Below, in pieces: positions 1 to 8,443 of a stretch of 64,000 nucleotides of DNA. Positions within the stretch are counted from its first letter, which is position 1, and the number at the start of each line of letters is the position of its first letter. Under the pieces are notes generated by a model. The model was not told the origin of the DNA and ran no database searches. It saw nothing but the letters and a program-made list of their open reading frames with translations. Origin of the DNA: Cyanobacteria bacterium QS_8_64_29 (GTDB lineage: Bacteria; Cyanobacteriota; Cyanobacteriia; Cyanobacteriales; Rubidibacteraceae); assembly GCA_003022125.1 (NCBI GenBank), contig PXQH01000064.1, forward strand, positions 1 to 64,000, read 5' to 3'. Position numbers and translations under genes: made by a program.

Positions 1-1
1 G

Positions 2-121
2 TTGCAGCAGTGGCTGTTCCGCCAGCTAGAGAGTCTCTCGAACCGAGAGATTCGTTCGCTGACCAGCCGGAGCTTCATTCGCCGGGCGGTCCGGACGTTT
101 AATAAAGTGCATAGTTTATGA
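2..121 (+). other. open 3' fragment of an unidentified reading frame
   Basis: An open frame enters from the left edge and stops at a TGA at 119-121. It encodes 39 residues rich in Arg and Ser near its end (…IRRAVRTFNKVHSL). It overlaps the region where the start and signal peptide of the following msrP should lie, and it is in a different frame. I do not recognise it. It could be the tail of a neighbouring gene or of an element that removed the 5' end of msrP. A short perfect inverted repeat (34-40 with 44-50, 3-nt centre) lies inside it. Confidence 0.2.
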
Positions 122-956
122 AAAGTGGGATGACGCGGAGCTGCGCTCGACCCTGCAGCAGCCGCCCCTGTCGGCCCAGAAGGCCCCGCCTGCTTTCCAA
201 AACCTAGATCGCCCCACCACCGACGAGATCCTGGCCGGCCAGTACAACAACTTCTACGAGTTCGGCGGCGGCAAATCCATCTGGCCCCAGGCCCAAAAGC
301 TCCCCACCCAAGGTTGGCAGGTCAGCGTGGGCGGGGAAGTCAAAACGCCGCGCACCTACGACCTCGACGATCTCAAGCGCCGCTTCCGCCTGGAGGAGCG
401 CATCTACCGCTTCCGCTGCGTCGAAGCCTGGTCCATGGTGCTGCCCTGGATCGGCTTCCCCATGCGTGCGCTCCTGGCCGATGTTAAGCCCACTGCGCGG
501 GCGCGCTACGTCCGCTTCACCTCTCTCTATGACAGCGATCGCATGCCCGGCCCCACGTTTCAGTTGGGCTCGCGGCCCTGGCCCTACACCGAAGCGCTGC
601 GCCTGGACGAAATGGCCAACGAACTGGCCTTTTTCGCCATCGGCATCTACGGCCACGCGCTGCCCAAGCAGCACGGCGCCCCGCTGCGGGCAGTACTGCC
701 TTGGAAGTACGGGTTCAAAGGCGCCAAATCCATCGTTGGCATCGAGTTCACCTCAACCCAGCCGGCAACGTTCTGGCATACGGTGGCGCCCGACGAGTAC
801 GGCTTCCAAGCCAACGTCAACCCCAACGTGCCCCACCCGCGCTGGTCGCAAGCCACCGAAAAATTCATTGCCCATGGCCCCGAGCTCTCCTGGGAGATGC
901 GCGACACGCAGCTCTACAACGGCTATGCCGACTGGGTGGCCGAGCTGTATCGTTGA
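120..956 (+). CDS. msrP: MsrP-type methionine sulfoxide reductase catalytic subunit, 5' end missing
   Basis: This is the YedY/MsrP molybdopterin oxidoreductase, which repairs oxidised methionine in periplasmic proteins with electrons from the haem protein MsrQ. Family motifs are clear: YNNFYEFGG near codon 40, the RCVEAWSMV segment holding the molybdenum-ligating Cys (codon 417-419), PWKYGFKG and the closing HPRWSQATE. The homologous frame has no ATG, GTG or TTG between an in-frame stop at 60-62 and a GTG at 327. The Tat signal peptide normally found here (RRxFLK type) is absent. Starting at 327 would drop the conserved YNNFYEFGG segment, so the gene looks 5'-truncated or frameshifted and is probably a pseudogene. 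An assembly error near the window edge is the alternative. The family assignment is secure; functionality is doubtful. Confidence 0.75.
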   Translation, partial: EKWDDAELRSTLQQPPLSAQKAPPAFQNLDRPTTDEILAGQYNNFYEFGGGKSIWPQAQKLPTQGWQVSVGGEVKTPRTYDLDDLKRRFRLEERIYRFRCVEAWSMVLPWIGFPMRALLADVKPTARARYVRFTSLYDSDRMPGPTFQLGSRPWPYTEALRLDEMANELAFFAIGIYGHALPKQHGAPLRAVLPWKYGFKGAKSIVGIEFTSTQPATFWHTVAPDEYGFQANVNPNVPHPRWSQATEKFIAHGPELSWEMRDTQLYNGYADWVAELYR

Positions 957-994
957 GGGGAGCCTTCGCTAGCCCGAGGTGACGCCGCCCCCGC

Positions 995-2047
995 ATGACA
1001 GCCTCGCCGTCTACCGCAACCGCCGATTGGCCCGCGCTGCTGCAGCAGTTGCTGGCGCGCCAGTCGCTGTCCCAGGCGCAAGCCGCCCAGCTCATGAGCG
1101 GGTGGTTGCAGGATGCTATTCCGCCGTCGCTCTCAGGTGCCATCCTGGCAGCCTTGGAACTCAAGGGGATCTCGGCAGCAGAACTGGCAGGCATGGCGCA
1201 AGTGCTGCAGGCCCAATCCGCTGGCGGCAGCCGCGAGCTGGCCACCCCTCTAATCGATACCTGCGGTACCGGCGGCGATGGGGCGGCCACCTTCAACATC
1301 TCCACGGCCGTGGCCTTTGTCGCGGCTGCTGCCGGTGCCCGCGTGGCCAAGCACGGCAACCGCTCGGCCTCAAGCCGCGTTGGCTCGGCTGACGTGCTAG
1401 AGCAGCTGGGCATCGATTTGGCTGCCTCCGCCGAGCGCAGCCAGGCGGCCCTGGAGGAAGTGGGCATTGCCTTTGCGTTTGCCCCCCACTGGCACCCCGC
1501 CCTCAAGCAGGTCGCGCCGCTGCGGCGCACGCTGGGGGTGCGGACAGCGTTCAACCTGCTCGGGCCGCTGGTCAACCCGTGGTGCCCCAGCGGTCAGGTT
1601 GTGGGCGTCGCCGATTCGCAGCTGGTTGAAACTGTGGCGCAGGCCCTGCAGCAGTTGGGCGCCGATCGCGCCATCGCCCTGCACGGGCGCGAAGGGCTGG
1701 ATGAAGCCGGGCTGGCCGCCGGCAGCGATCTGGCCGTTGCCAGCGGCGGGCGCGTTTGGCAGGCCCAGCTCGAGCCGCAGCAGCTGGGGCTCGCGCCCGC
1801 CCCCACCGCGGCCCTGCGCGGCGGCGACCTGGCCGAGAACGCCCGGATTTTGCGCCAGGTCCTGCAGGGGCACGGGACGCAGGCCCAGCAGGATGCCGTC
1901 GCGCTCAATGCCGCCCTAGCCCTGCAGGTTGCCAGCATCGTCCCGCTTGAGGCCCACCAGGCCGGGCTAGACTGCGCCCGCGAGGTGCTCCAGAGCGGGG
2001 CAGGTTGGGCCAAGCTGGAGGCCCTGGCGCAGTTCTTGGGCCGCTGA
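995..2047 (+). CDS. trpD: anthranilate phosphoribosyltransferase
   Basis: It transfers the phosphoribosyl group of PRPP to anthranilate, the second step of tryptophan synthesis, in the cytosol. The 350 residues match the usual family length. The N-terminal helical domain is followed by the PRPP/Mg loop DTCGTGGDG (around residue 87), the anthranilate-site segment KHGNRSASS, and [15 protein letters not shown]. The ATG at 995 gives the expected short N-terminus. It lies 38 bp after msrP and 50 bp before carA on the same strand. No other trp gene is in the window, as is usual in cyanobacteria, where trp genes are dispersed. Confidence 0.95.
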   Translation: MTASPSTATADWPALLQQLLARQSLSQAQAAQLMSGWLQDAIPPSLSGAILAALELKGISAAELAGMAQVLQAQSAGGSRELATPLIDTCGTGGDGAATFNISTAVAFVAAAAGARVAKHGNRSASSRVGSADVLEQLGIDLAASAERSQAALEEVGIAFAFAPHWHPALKQVAPLRRTLGVRTAFNLLGPLVNPWCPSGQVVGVADSQLVETVAQALQQLGADRAIALHGREGLDEAGLAAGSDLAVASGGRVWQAQLEPQQLGLAPAPTAALRGGDLAENARILRQVLQGHGTQAQQDAVALNAALALQVASIVPLEAHQAGLDCAREVLQSGAGWAKLEALAQFLGR

Positions 2048-2097
2048 GATCGGCGGGCTGCTAGATTGGAGAGCGGTTCGATGCTGGCGTACCGCCC

Positions 2098-3288
2098 ATG
2101 TCGCTTTCTGCCCTAGAGGCCCCACCTGCCCTGCTGGTCCTGGCCGATGGCAGCACGTATTGGGGGCGCTCGTTCGGCGCACCCGGCACGATCGTGGGCG
2201 AGGTGGTTTTTAATACGGGCATGACCGGCTATCAGGAGGTGCTTACCGACCCCAGCTACCGCGGCCAAATCGTCACCTTTACCTATCCTGAGCTGGGCAA
2301 CACCGGCGTCACCCCCGAAGATGACGAGTCGGCCGGGCCCCAAGCGCGCGGCGCGATCGCGCGCAACGTCTGCTACGCCCCCAGCAGCTGGCGCGCCCGC
2401 GATACCCTTCCTAACTACCTGCAGCAGCACGGCATTCCGGGGATCTACGGGGTCGATACGCGCGCGATCGTCCGCCGGATCCGATCGTTGGGGGCCATGA
2501 ACGGCGGCATCTCCACCGAGATCCGCGACCCCGAGCACTTGCTGCAGCAGGTGCGGCAAGCCCCCGATATGGCGGGGCTCAACTTGGTTTGGGAGGTCAC
2601 GACGCCCCATATCTACGAGTGGTCCGATCCCAGCGATCCGGTCTGGGAGTTCCGCCCGGCCGCAGGGGGCAGCGATAGCGAGCCGCTGACGGTCGTAGCG
2701 CTCGATCTGGGCCTCAAGCGCAACCAACTGCGTCGCCTGGCCAGCTACGGCTGCCGCATCATTGTCGTGCCGGCCGATACCCCAGCCCAGACCATCCGCA
2801 GCTACCAACCGGATGGCCTGTTCCTCAGCAACGGCCCCGGCGATCCGGCAACCGTCACCGAGACCATCGAAACCGCTCGCGAGCTCTATCAAGGTGGTTG
2901 CCCCACCTTTGGCATCTGCATGGGACATCAGCTTTTGGGATTGTCGTTGGGGGGCAAGAGTTTCAAACTCAAATTCGGCCACCGCGGCCTCAACCAGCCC
3001 GCCGGGCGGCCGCAGCAGGTCGAGATCACCAGCCAGAACCACGGCTTTGCCATCGCGGCTGACTCGCTGCAGGGGCGCGATGACATCGAGATTACCCACC
3101 GCAATCTCAACGACCGCACGGTGGCAGGCCTGCGCCACAAATCCCTGCCGGTGTTCTCGGTGCAGTACCACCCGGAGGCCAGCCCCGGCCCCCACGATGC
3201 CGACTACCTGTTCGAGCGCTTTGTCGCCCTGATGCGATTGCAGCGCGCCCGATCAGGCCCGCAAGCGGAAGCCCAGCTCGGTACCTGA
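2098..3288 (+). CDS. carA: carbamoyl-phosphate synthase small (glutaminase) subunit
   Basis: CarA hydrolyses glutamine and channels ammonia to CarB to make carbamoyl phosphate for arginine and pyrimidines. The N-terminal CPSase small-chain domain ([30 protein letters not shown]) is followed by a class I glutamine amidotransferase domain. The nucleophile elbow is [10 protein letters not shown], and the His/Glu pair is in [12 protein letters not shown]. The length of 396 is near 380-390 in most bacteria. carB is not in the window; unlinked carA and carB is common in cyanobacteria. Confidence 0.96.
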   Translation: MSLSALEAPPALLVLADGSTYWGRSFGAPGTIVGEVVFNTGMTGYQEVLTDPSYRGQIVTFTYPELGNTGVTPEDDESAGPQARGAIARNVCYAPSSWRARDTLPNYLQQHGIPGIYGVDTRAIVRRIRSLGAMNGGISTEIRDPEHLLQQVRQAPDMAGLNLVWEVTTPHIYEWSDPSDPVWEFRPAAGGSDSEPLTVVALDLGLKRNQLRRLASYGCRIIVVPADTPAQTIRSYQPDGLFLSNGPGDPATVTETIETARELYQGGCPTFGICMGHQLLGLSLGGKSFKLKFGHRGLNQPAGRPQQVEITSQNHGFAIAADSLQGRDDIEITHRNLNDRTVAGLRHKSLPVFSVQYHPEASPGPHDADYLFERFVALMRLQRARSGPQAEAQLGT

Positions 3289-3348
3289 GGTGCGCTAGCA
3301 TAGAGCCTTGACTCAAAATCGCCATCAACTGCTTGGAGGGAGGCCACC

Positions 3349-3714
3349 ATTCCTGAGCCGCTTGCTTTAACGGTCAGCCTGCGCGGGACCCGAGAGGCCC
3401 GCGAGAACTGCCAGATCTTCCGGTTGACCGGGCTAATGGATGCGTTCTCCGAGTCGGCGCTGCGCACCACAATCGGCAACTATTTCGAGCAAGGCCCTCC
3501 CAACCTGATTTTGGACCTCTCGCAGATCGACTTTATCGATAGCTCCGGCATCGGCGCCCTGGTGCAGCTGGTCAAAAAAGTCCAGAACGTGGGCGGTACC
3601 CTGCAGATCGTGACCAACGCCCGCGTGACGCAAACGGTGAAGCTCGTCCGCTTGGAAAACTTCCTATCGCTGCGCTCATCGCTGGATGAAGCGCTCGAGC
3701 AGGTGGGGGCGTAG
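3349..3714 (+). CDS. STAS-domain anti-sigma factor antagonist, probable ATT start
   Basis: This single STAS domain belongs to the SpoIIAA/RsbV class, which usually binds anti-sigma factor kinases and is switched by Ser phosphorylation. The core is LILDLSQIDFIDSSGIGALVQLVKK, where DSSG holds the usual phosphoserine. The conserved N-terminal strand of the cyanobacterial family (…VSLRGTREARENCQIFRLTG) is present in frame upstream of the first TTG at 3424. The only sensible start for the whole protein is an ATT at 3349, placed 5-6 nt behind a strong GGAGGGAGG ribosome site at about 3335-3343. That gives 121 residues. If ATT is not used, translation would start at 3424 and lose the first beta strand. 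No partner kinase or phosphatase is adjacent. Confidence 0.8.
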   Translation: MPEPLALTVSLRGTREARENCQIFRLTGLMDAFSESALRTTIGNYFEQGPPNLILDLSQIDFIDSSGIGALVQLVKKVQNVGGTLQIVTNARVTQTVKLVRLENFLSLRSSLDEALEQVGA

Positions 3715-3732
3715 CATTGGGGGCAAGCGCAG

Positions 3733-4194
3733 GTGAGCGACCGAGCGCCCGATGCCGACGCCGATCTGGGGCACGCTGCCGCGCGCTTGCGCGTTCTGGG
3801 GGCAGCGCCGCAGGCGCTATCGCAGCTCGAGCGGGCCTCACCAGCGGCCCTAGCCTACTTGGGGGATGCCGTTTACGAAACCCACGTTCGCGCCCGTCAC
3901 CTACTACCGCCCAAGCGCCTCGAAACCTACCATCAGCACGTAGTGGCCGAGGTGCGGGCCGAGCACCAGGCGCGCCAACTGGACTGGCTGGAGCCGCACC
4001 TCACCGAGGCCGAGCGCACCCTGGTGCAGCGCGGCCGCAATGCCAGCTCGGGCCGGCCCCGACGGCTGTCGCGCCGCGTTTACCAGCGCGCGACTGGGCT
4101 GGAGGCGCTGATGGGCTATTTGTTCCTGCAAGACCCGCAACGCTTGAGCCAGCTGCTAGCGTTGCTAGAGCGCGATCGCGGTGAGTCGCAGTAA
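3733..4194 (+). CDS. mrnC: Mini-ribonuclease 3
   Basis: Mini-III is the catalytic domain of RNase III without the double-strand RNA-binding domain. In Bacillus it matures 23S rRNA ends. The 153-residue protein has the signature AYLGDAVYE with the acidic catalytic residues, followed by [12 protein letters not shown] and the GRNA motif near residue 98. The GTG at 3733 is 18 bp after the STAS gene. It is followed 11 bp later by a 23S rRNA methyltransferase gene, a pairing common in cyanobacteria and Firmicutes that supports a role in rRNA maturation. Confidence 0.9.
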   Translation: MSDRAPDADADLGHAAARLRVLGAAPQALSQLERASPAALAYLGDAVYETHVRARHLLPPKRLETYHQHVVAEVRAEHQARQLDWLEPHLTEAERTLVQRGRNASSGRPRRLSRRVYQRATGLEALMGYLFLQDPQRLSQLLALLERDRGESQ

Positions 4195-4205
4195 CTGTAG
4201 CCATC

Positions 4206-5111
4206 ATGAGCGAGCGATCGACACCAGCGCCCCGCAAGCGCAAATCTGCCCGAGAGCGCCCCAACCGCAAGGGAGCGCCTCCCAGCAACCGGGCCAAGCC
4301 CAAGCGCAGTGCCGAGCCGGAGCCGGATGGCGCCGCCGAGGAGCTCGTCTACGGCCGCCGTACCGTGCTGGCGACCTTGGAGAGCGAGCGGCCTCTCAAT
4401 CGCATCTGGATCGCCCCGCGCTTGCGCTACAGCGCGCCGTTCCACGCGCTGCTCGATCGGGCCAAGGGCCGCGGGGCAGCCATTGAGGAGGTGCCGCCGC
4501 ACCGCTTGGATCGCATCGTCAAAGGCGGCAACCACCAGGGGGTCGCGGCGCAGGTCTCGCCCTATGCCTACTGCGATTTGGCGGTCTTGACCGAGCAGGC
4601 GCTGGCCCGACGTGATCGCGCCACGCTGGTGGTCTGCGACGGCATTACCGATCCCCACAACTTGGGCGCGATTGCCCGCTCGGCAGAGGCCTTCGGCGCA
4701 GCAGGGTTGGTCTTGCCCAAGCGGCGCGCCAGCGCCATTACGGCAACGGCCATGAAAGTCGCAGCCGGGGCGCTCGAGCGCATTAGCGTGGCGCGGGTGG
4801 CTAACATTGCCCGCACGCTGGACCAGCTCAAAGCGAGCGGGTTTTGGATTTACGGAACGGCTGAGGGCGGCCGCCATTCGCTGGAGCAAGCCGAGTTCGA
4901 CCGCCCCATCGCACTGGCGATCGGCTCTGAGGCCCAGGGCCTGAGCTTGCTGGTGCAGCGCCGCTGCGACGTGCTGGTCTCGGTTCCGCTGATCGGGCAG
5001 ACCGCCAGCCTCAATGCCTCGGCAGCCGCCGCAGTGGCCCTATACGAGATCGAGCGCCAGCGCCGCGCCCGCCGTCCCATCATCGATGCCGCCGGAGGCA
5101 GCTCGGCATGA
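4206..5111 (+). CDS. rlmB: TrmH/RlmB-family 23S rRNA 2'-O-ribose methyltransferase
   Basis: A SPOUT methyltransferase that should methylate a ribose in 23S rRNA (G2251 for RlmB). After about 50 basic, disordered residues ([13 protein letters not shown]…) comes the substrate-binding domain ([14 protein letters not shown]). The catalytic domain follows, with motif 1 [17 protein letters not shown], motif 2 AIGSEAQGL and motif 3 [14 protein letters not shown] forming the SAM-binding trefoil knot. The basic extension is typical of cyanobacterial members. The stop overlaps the next start by 4 bp. Family certain; the exact target nucleotide is inferred. Confidence 0.9.
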   Translation: MSERSTPAPRKRKSARERPNRKGAPPSNRAKPKRSAEPEPDGAAEELVYGRRTVLATLESERPLNRIWIAPRLRYSAPFHALLDRAKGRGAAIEEVPPHRLDRIVKGGNHQGVAAQVSPYAYCDLAVLTEQALARRDRATLVVCDGITDPHNLGAIARSAEAFGAAGLVLPKRRASAITATAMKVAAGALERISVARVANIARTLDQLKASGFWIYGTAEGGRHSLEQAEFDRPIALAIGSEAQGLSLLVQRRCDVLVSVPLIGQTASLNASAAAAVALYEIERQRRARRPIIDAAGGSSA

Positions 5112-5377
5112 GCACCAGCGCTAGGGCCAGCTCCCTGCAAGAAGCCCTAATCGATGGATTGCAAGCGCTCGGTTGCGCTGCCTGGGTCGCCATTGTCACC
5201 GAGCGCCCGAACTGCACCTACTACTTCGGGCCGTTTTTGTGCCGCCGGGCGGCAGCGCGCTGGCAGCCTGGCTACGTTGAAGACCTGGAGGCCGAAGGGG
5301 CCCGCATCGTTAGCGCGACGATCATGCGCTGCCGGCCCCAACAGCTGACGCAACTGCAGGAATCGGCTCCGTCCTAG
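5108..5377 (+). CDS. DUF1816 domain protein
   Basis: A small protein of 89 residues, largely one DUF1816 domain, a family restricted to cyanobacteria. Recognisable residues are the core CTYYFGPF, a following aromatic/Gly segment [11 protein letters not shown] and the terminal RCRPQQLT. The function is not established; some members are linked to phycobilisome linker-like proteins. Its ATG overlaps the rlmB stop (ATGA-type), which implies translational coupling. It sits between two RNA methyltransferase genes. Confidence 0.8.
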   Translation: MSTSARASSLQEALIDGLQALGCAAWVAIVTERPNCTYYFGPFLCRRAAARWQPGYVEDLEAEGARIVSATIMRCRPQQLTQLQESAPS

Positions 5378-5381
5378 CGCC

Positions 5382-6143
5382 GTGCCGAGCGAGCTGTCTA
5401 CACCGCGAATCGTGCTGGTTGAGCCCAGCGGTGCGCTCAACCTCGGGGCCATCGCGCGCGCCATGAAAAACATGGCCCTGCGCGAGTTGGTGCTGGTCAA
5501 CCCGCACTGCGATCCGAAAGCTCAAGCGGCCCAACGCATGGCCGTCCATGCCAGCGACATCCTGGCGCAGGCCCGGCAGGCAACCAGCTTGCCCCAAGCG
5601 CTGCAGGGCTGCCAGCGCGCGATCGCCACAACCGCTCGCCCCCGGCAGTTCCACGCGCCGCTGGAGTCGCCGCGCGAGGCGCTGCCGTGGCTTTTGGAGG
5701 CGCCCTCGGCTTTGGTTTTTGGCCCCGAGGAGCGCGGTTTGAGCAATGCCGAGCTCAACTGCGCCCAGCGCTTTGTCGCCATCCCCAGCAACCCCGACTA
5801 TCCCTCGCTCAACCTGGCCGCAGCCGTTACCGTCTGTGCCTACGAGCTCTATCAGGCCCGCCGTTCGCCAGCCCCGGCCGCTCGCGACGCAATCCCGGCG
5901 CCTCAGGGCGAGGCGGCACCGCTAGAGGAACTCGAGGCCTACTACCAACACCTCGAGTCGGTTTTACTGCAGATCGGGCACTTGGCGCCGCACACGGCGC
6001 CAGCGCGCATGCTCAAGCTGCGGCGCCTCTACAACCGAGCGCGTTTGACGCGCGAGGAGCTCGCCTTGCTGCGCGGTACCCTGCGCCAAACCGAATGGGC
6101 CATCTCGCAGCCCCCCTCTGCCGGCAGCGGCCCTAGCAGCTAG
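5382..6143 (+). CDS. TrmJ-like tRNA/rRNA 2'-O-methyltransferase (SPOUT)
   Basis: A second SPOUT enzyme of 253 residues of the TrmJ/YfiF group, which methylates the ribose at position 32 of tRNA. Motifs are VEPSGALNLGAIARAMKNM near the N-terminus, FGPEERGLSNAEL, and PSLNLAAAVTVCAYEL, which form the SAM knot. The C-terminal part (LEELEAYYQHLESVL … LRRLYNRARLTREELALLRG) is the helical extension that TrmJ uses for dimerisation and tRNA contact. The start is GTG at 5382, 4 bp after the DUF1816 gene. It is a different branch of the superfamily from the neighbouring RlmB, so I do not treat it as a duplicate. Confidence 0.88.
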   Translation: MPSELSTPRIVLVEPSGALNLGAIARAMKNMALRELVLVNPHCDPKAQAAQRMAVHASDILAQARQATSLPQALQGCQRAIATTARPRQFHAPLESPREALPWLLEAPSALVFGPEERGLSNAELNCAQRFVAIPSNPDYPSLNLAAAVTVCAYELYQARRSPAPAARDAIPAPQGEAAPLEELEAYYQHLESVLLQIGHLAPHTAPARMLKLRRLYNRARLTREELALLRGTLRQTEWAISQPPSAGSGPSS

Positions 6144-6185
6144 AGTGGCGGTCGGTCTGGCAGTACCGGCAAGGAGTTGCGGTCC

Positions 6186-6461
6186 ATGGGCAAGCCATCG
6201 CGATCACGCCGCACGGCCGACCGCTCCCGAGCGGCGCCGCGATCCGAGCGCCGCCACCCCCGACAGCACCGCCGCAACAGCAACCAGCCCCAGCCGGCTG
6301 CCAGCGTGCGAGTGCTGCGATGGGCCATCCGCCTGCTCGTTCTGGGGATGGGCCTGAGCGCGATCGCCGGGACGATCTTGTCGATCGCTGTACCCGCGCG
6401 CGAGGCAACCGACTCGCAGGCAATCCCCGAGGCTGCAGGAAGCGGCGATCGCGCGCGCTAA
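6186..6461 (+). CDS. small basic protein with one membrane helix
   Basis: The ATG at 6186 lies 9 nt after an AAGGAG ribosome site (6171-6176), so I prefer it to the TTG at 6177. The 91 residues consist of about 45 very basic, disordered residues (many Arg), one hydrophobic helix (WAIRLLVLGMGLSAIAGTILSI) and a short polar tail ending at a TAA. The organisation resembles the N-terminal anchor of cyanobacterial serine hydrolase/beta-lactamase-like proteins, but no hydrolase domain follows. It could be a remnant of such a gene or an independent small membrane protein. No function is assigned. Confidence 0.55.
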   Translation: MGKPSRSRRTADRSRAAPRSERRHPRQHRRNSNQPQPAASVRVLRWAIRLLVLGMGLSAIAGTILSIAVPAREATDSQAIPEAAGSGDRAR

Positions 6462-6482
6462 GCGGCAAGTAGTTTACGAATC

Positions 6483-6507
6483 TTAATAAGATCGTTACAC
6501 TTATTAA
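6483..6507. promoter_or_regulatory. 25-bp AT-rich inverted repeat, candidate operator
   Basis: Two perfect 8-bp arms, TTAATAAG (6483-6490) and CTTATTAA (6500-6507), are separated by 9 bp. This island is strikingly AT-rich for the local GC content. It lies 94 bp upstream of the ATG at 6601, where a promoter is expected. The symmetry and spacing suit a dimeric repressor. No cognate regulator is adjacent and I cannot name one. Confidence 0.4.
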
Positions 6508-6513
6508 ATAGGC

Positions 6514-6561
6514 ACCGCTCGCCCCCGCCTTGCGCAGGCTCGAGTCGCGGAGGCGAGCGGT
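6514..6561 (+). other. hairpin in the 5' region of the TerB/Mo-nitro_C gene
   Basis: A 10-bp perfect stem (6514-6523 with 6552-6561, ACCGCTCGCC and its complement) encloses 28 nt that contain a smaller GCCT/AGGC hairpin. Flanking AGGC and GCGCCT can extend pairing with a 2-nt bulge. There is no T run after it, so it is not a classical terminator. It may be a leader structure or the transcript end of the small gene before it. Confidence 0.4.
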
Positions 6562-6600
6562 GCGCCTACTCCCGAGTGCCGTTAGTTGTCAGGTTCGACC

Positions 6601-7320
6601 ATGAAAGGGACTCAATCGCGCTCGACGGCGGCGACCTTCTATACCGACGCCCAAATCGCAACCTGGTTGCGCGGCCTGCTGGCGGTTGCTTGGGCCGATG
6701 GCGATTTCAGCCCGGACGAGCGGGAAGCGATCGGCCGCATCGCGCAACAGGAGCTGGCACCCACGGTAGAGTTAGGCGAGCTAGAGCGCATCGAACCGGC
6801 CGAACTAGCCCAAGTCCTGGGCGGTGATCGCGCCACCGCCGAGAATTTCATGCGCACGGCCGTGATGGTGGCGATCGCCGACGGGCTCTATACCCCGGCC
6901 GAGTCCCAGCTGCTGAATGCCTTCGCGCAAGCGCTGGGTTTGGAGCTGGAGGCGCTCAAATCGCTGGAGCGAACGCTCAGCGATGGAAACGACACCGCTA
7001 GTGGCGGTGACGTTCGTGCCGCTTCGGCATCGCAGCAATCCGATGGCAGCGCCTATCCCCACACGGATCTGCTGCAACCGGTCAAGGAATGGTTGCAAGG
7101 AGTCGAGGTGCGCGATCCGCGCCTGGCGCGCTTTATTTGTAGAATGATCCCGGCGCAGTGCCCGTTCGAGCGCGAAATTAAGCTCTTTGGGTACAAGATC
7201 GTGCGCATCCCGCCGCTGTGCAAGCTCAACCCGCTCTACGAGCAGTTGGTCGATCTGCGCTTTCGCGCCCTGTCTTACCTGGCCGATGAGTGCGGCGAGG
7301 ACGTCTCGCAATACGTCTAG
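6601..7320 (+). CDS. TerB-like / Mo-nitro_C fusion protein ('Mo-dependent nitrogenase family')
   Basis: The N-terminal half (about residues 10-125) is a TerB/DjlA-like helical domain, recognisable by two repeats of the form VAWADGDFSPDERE and VAIADGLYTPAESQ with acidic metal-site residues. After a 30-residue Ser/Gly linker comes the cyanobacterial Mo-nitro_C domain (VKEWLQGVEVRDPRLARF, IPAQCPFEREIKLFG, IPPLCKLNPLYEQL, ALSYLADECGEDVSQYV). The family name is historical: no nitrogenase gene is present and the domain does not show nitrogen fixation. The role is unknown. ATG 6601 was preferred to the upstream TTG at 6586 because homologous sequence begins after it. obgE follows 9 bp later. Confidence 0.8.
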   Translation: MKGTQSRSTAATFYTDAQIATWLRGLLAVAWADGDFSPDEREAIGRIAQQELAPTVELGELERIEPAELAQVLGGDRATAENFMRTAVMVAIADGLYTPAESQLLNAFAQALGLELEALKSLERTLSDGNDTASGGDVRAASASQQSDGSAYPHTDLLQPVKEWLQGVEVRDPRLARFICRMIPAQCPFEREIKLFGYKIVRIPPLCKLNPLYEQLVDLRFRALSYLADECGEDVSQYV

Positions 7321-7329
7321 GAGCGCCCT

Positions 7330-8370
7330 ATGGCGTTGGTCGATCGCGCCACAATCGAGGTCGAAGCCGGCCGCGGCGGGGACGGCCTCGTGGCCTTTCA
7401 CCGCGAAAAATACGTGCCGGCCGGTGGCCCCTCCGGTGGCAGCGGTGGCGACGGCGGCGCGATCGCGCTGGTGGCAAGCGAGAACCTGCAAACGCTGCTG
7501 GACTTTCAATATTCGCCCAGCTTTAGGGCAGCCAGCGGCCAGCGAGGCGGCCCCAAAAATCGCACCGGGGCCAGCGGGGCGGACCGGCATATTGCCGTTC
7601 CCTGCGGGACAGTCGCCTACGACGCCGAGACAGGCGAGCGCTTAGGCGATCTGGTCGCGCCCGGGCAAACGCTAACGGTCGCGCGCGGCGGCCGCGGCGG
7701 TTGGGGCAACCGCCGCTACTTGAGCAATCACAATCGTGCTCCCGAACGGGCCCGCGCCGGCGGTGCCGGCCAGAGGCGGCGCTTGGCGCTCGAGCTCAAG
7801 CTGCTGGCCGATGTGGGGGTGGTGGGCCTGCCCAACGCCGGCAAATCCACCCTCATTGCCGCGCTATCGCAAGCCCGGCCCAAAATTGCCGATTACCCGT
7901 TTACGACGCTTGCGCCCAATCTGGGCGTCGTCCGCCATCCCGGTGGGGATAGCGCGGTCTGGGCCGATATTCCGGGGCTGATCGCGGGCGCGCATGCCGG
8001 CGTGGGTCTGGGCCATGACTTTCTGCGCCACATCGAGCGCACGCGGGCGCTGGTTCACGCCATCGATATGACCGCGCCCGATCCCATTGCCGATTTCAAA
8101 ACACTGCGAGCCGAGCTGGCCGCGTACCAGCCGCAGCTCGCGCGGCGAGCGAGCGCCATTGCCCTCACCAAAGCCGATGCCCTCGATTCGGCCATGCAAT
8201 CCGCCATCGCCCAAGCGCTATCCGAGCGCACCGAAGCGCCCATCCATTGCATCTCGGCAGTCAGCGGCGCCGGTTTGGAGGCATTGCTGGCGTCCGTGCA
8301 AGCCGCCCTGGCCGACCCGGCAGCACCTGCGGGGGCTGGGAACGTTGCGCTGCCTCAGGCGTCTTGGTAG
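7330..8370 (+). CDS. obgE: Obg/CgtA GTPase
   Basis: An essential ribosome-associated GTPase involved in 50S assembly and stress control. The Gly-rich Obg fold (about residues 1-158, e.g. GGPSGGSGGDGG and ARGGRGGWGN) precedes a G domain with G1 GLPNAGKST, switch I TLAPNLG, G3 DIPGLI and G4 TKAD. At 346 residues it lacks the extra C-terminal OCT domain of Bacillus Obg, as is normal for the short form. It is cotranscribed with the upstream gene (9-bp gap). The next gene is lptA, 73 bp away. Confidence 0.96.
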   Translation: MALVDRATIEVEAGRGGDGLVAFHREKYVPAGGPSGGSGGDGGAIALVASENLQTLLDFQYSPSFRAASGQRGGPKNRTGASGADRHIAVPCGTVAYDAETGERLGDLVAPGQTLTVARGGRGGWGNRRYLSNHNRAPERARAGGAGQRRRLALELKLLADVGVVGLPNAGKSTLIAALSQARPKIADYPFTTLAPNLGVVRHPGGDSAVWADIPGLIAGAHAGVGLGHDFLRHIERTRALVHAIDMTAPDPIADFKTLRAELAAYQPQLARRASAIALTKADALDSAMQSAIAQALSERTEAPIHCISAVSGAGLEALLASVQAALADPAAPAGAGNVALPQASW

Positions 8371-8443
8371 AGAGAGGCTATCCCGCAGCTACACTGATGG
8401 GGATAGCTCGAGGCTTTGCCCGTTTCCCTCACCTTTTTTACCC

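Noticed and set aside
2113-3195. 360-codon open frame on the minus strand of carA
   Set aside because: It is antisense to a clear carA with intact motifs, and long shadow frames are common in high-GC DNA. No recognised motif.
6961-7320. Reading the Mo-nitro_C domain as evidence of nitrogen fixation
   Set aside because: The domain is widespread in non-diazotrophic cyanobacteria and no nif gene is present.
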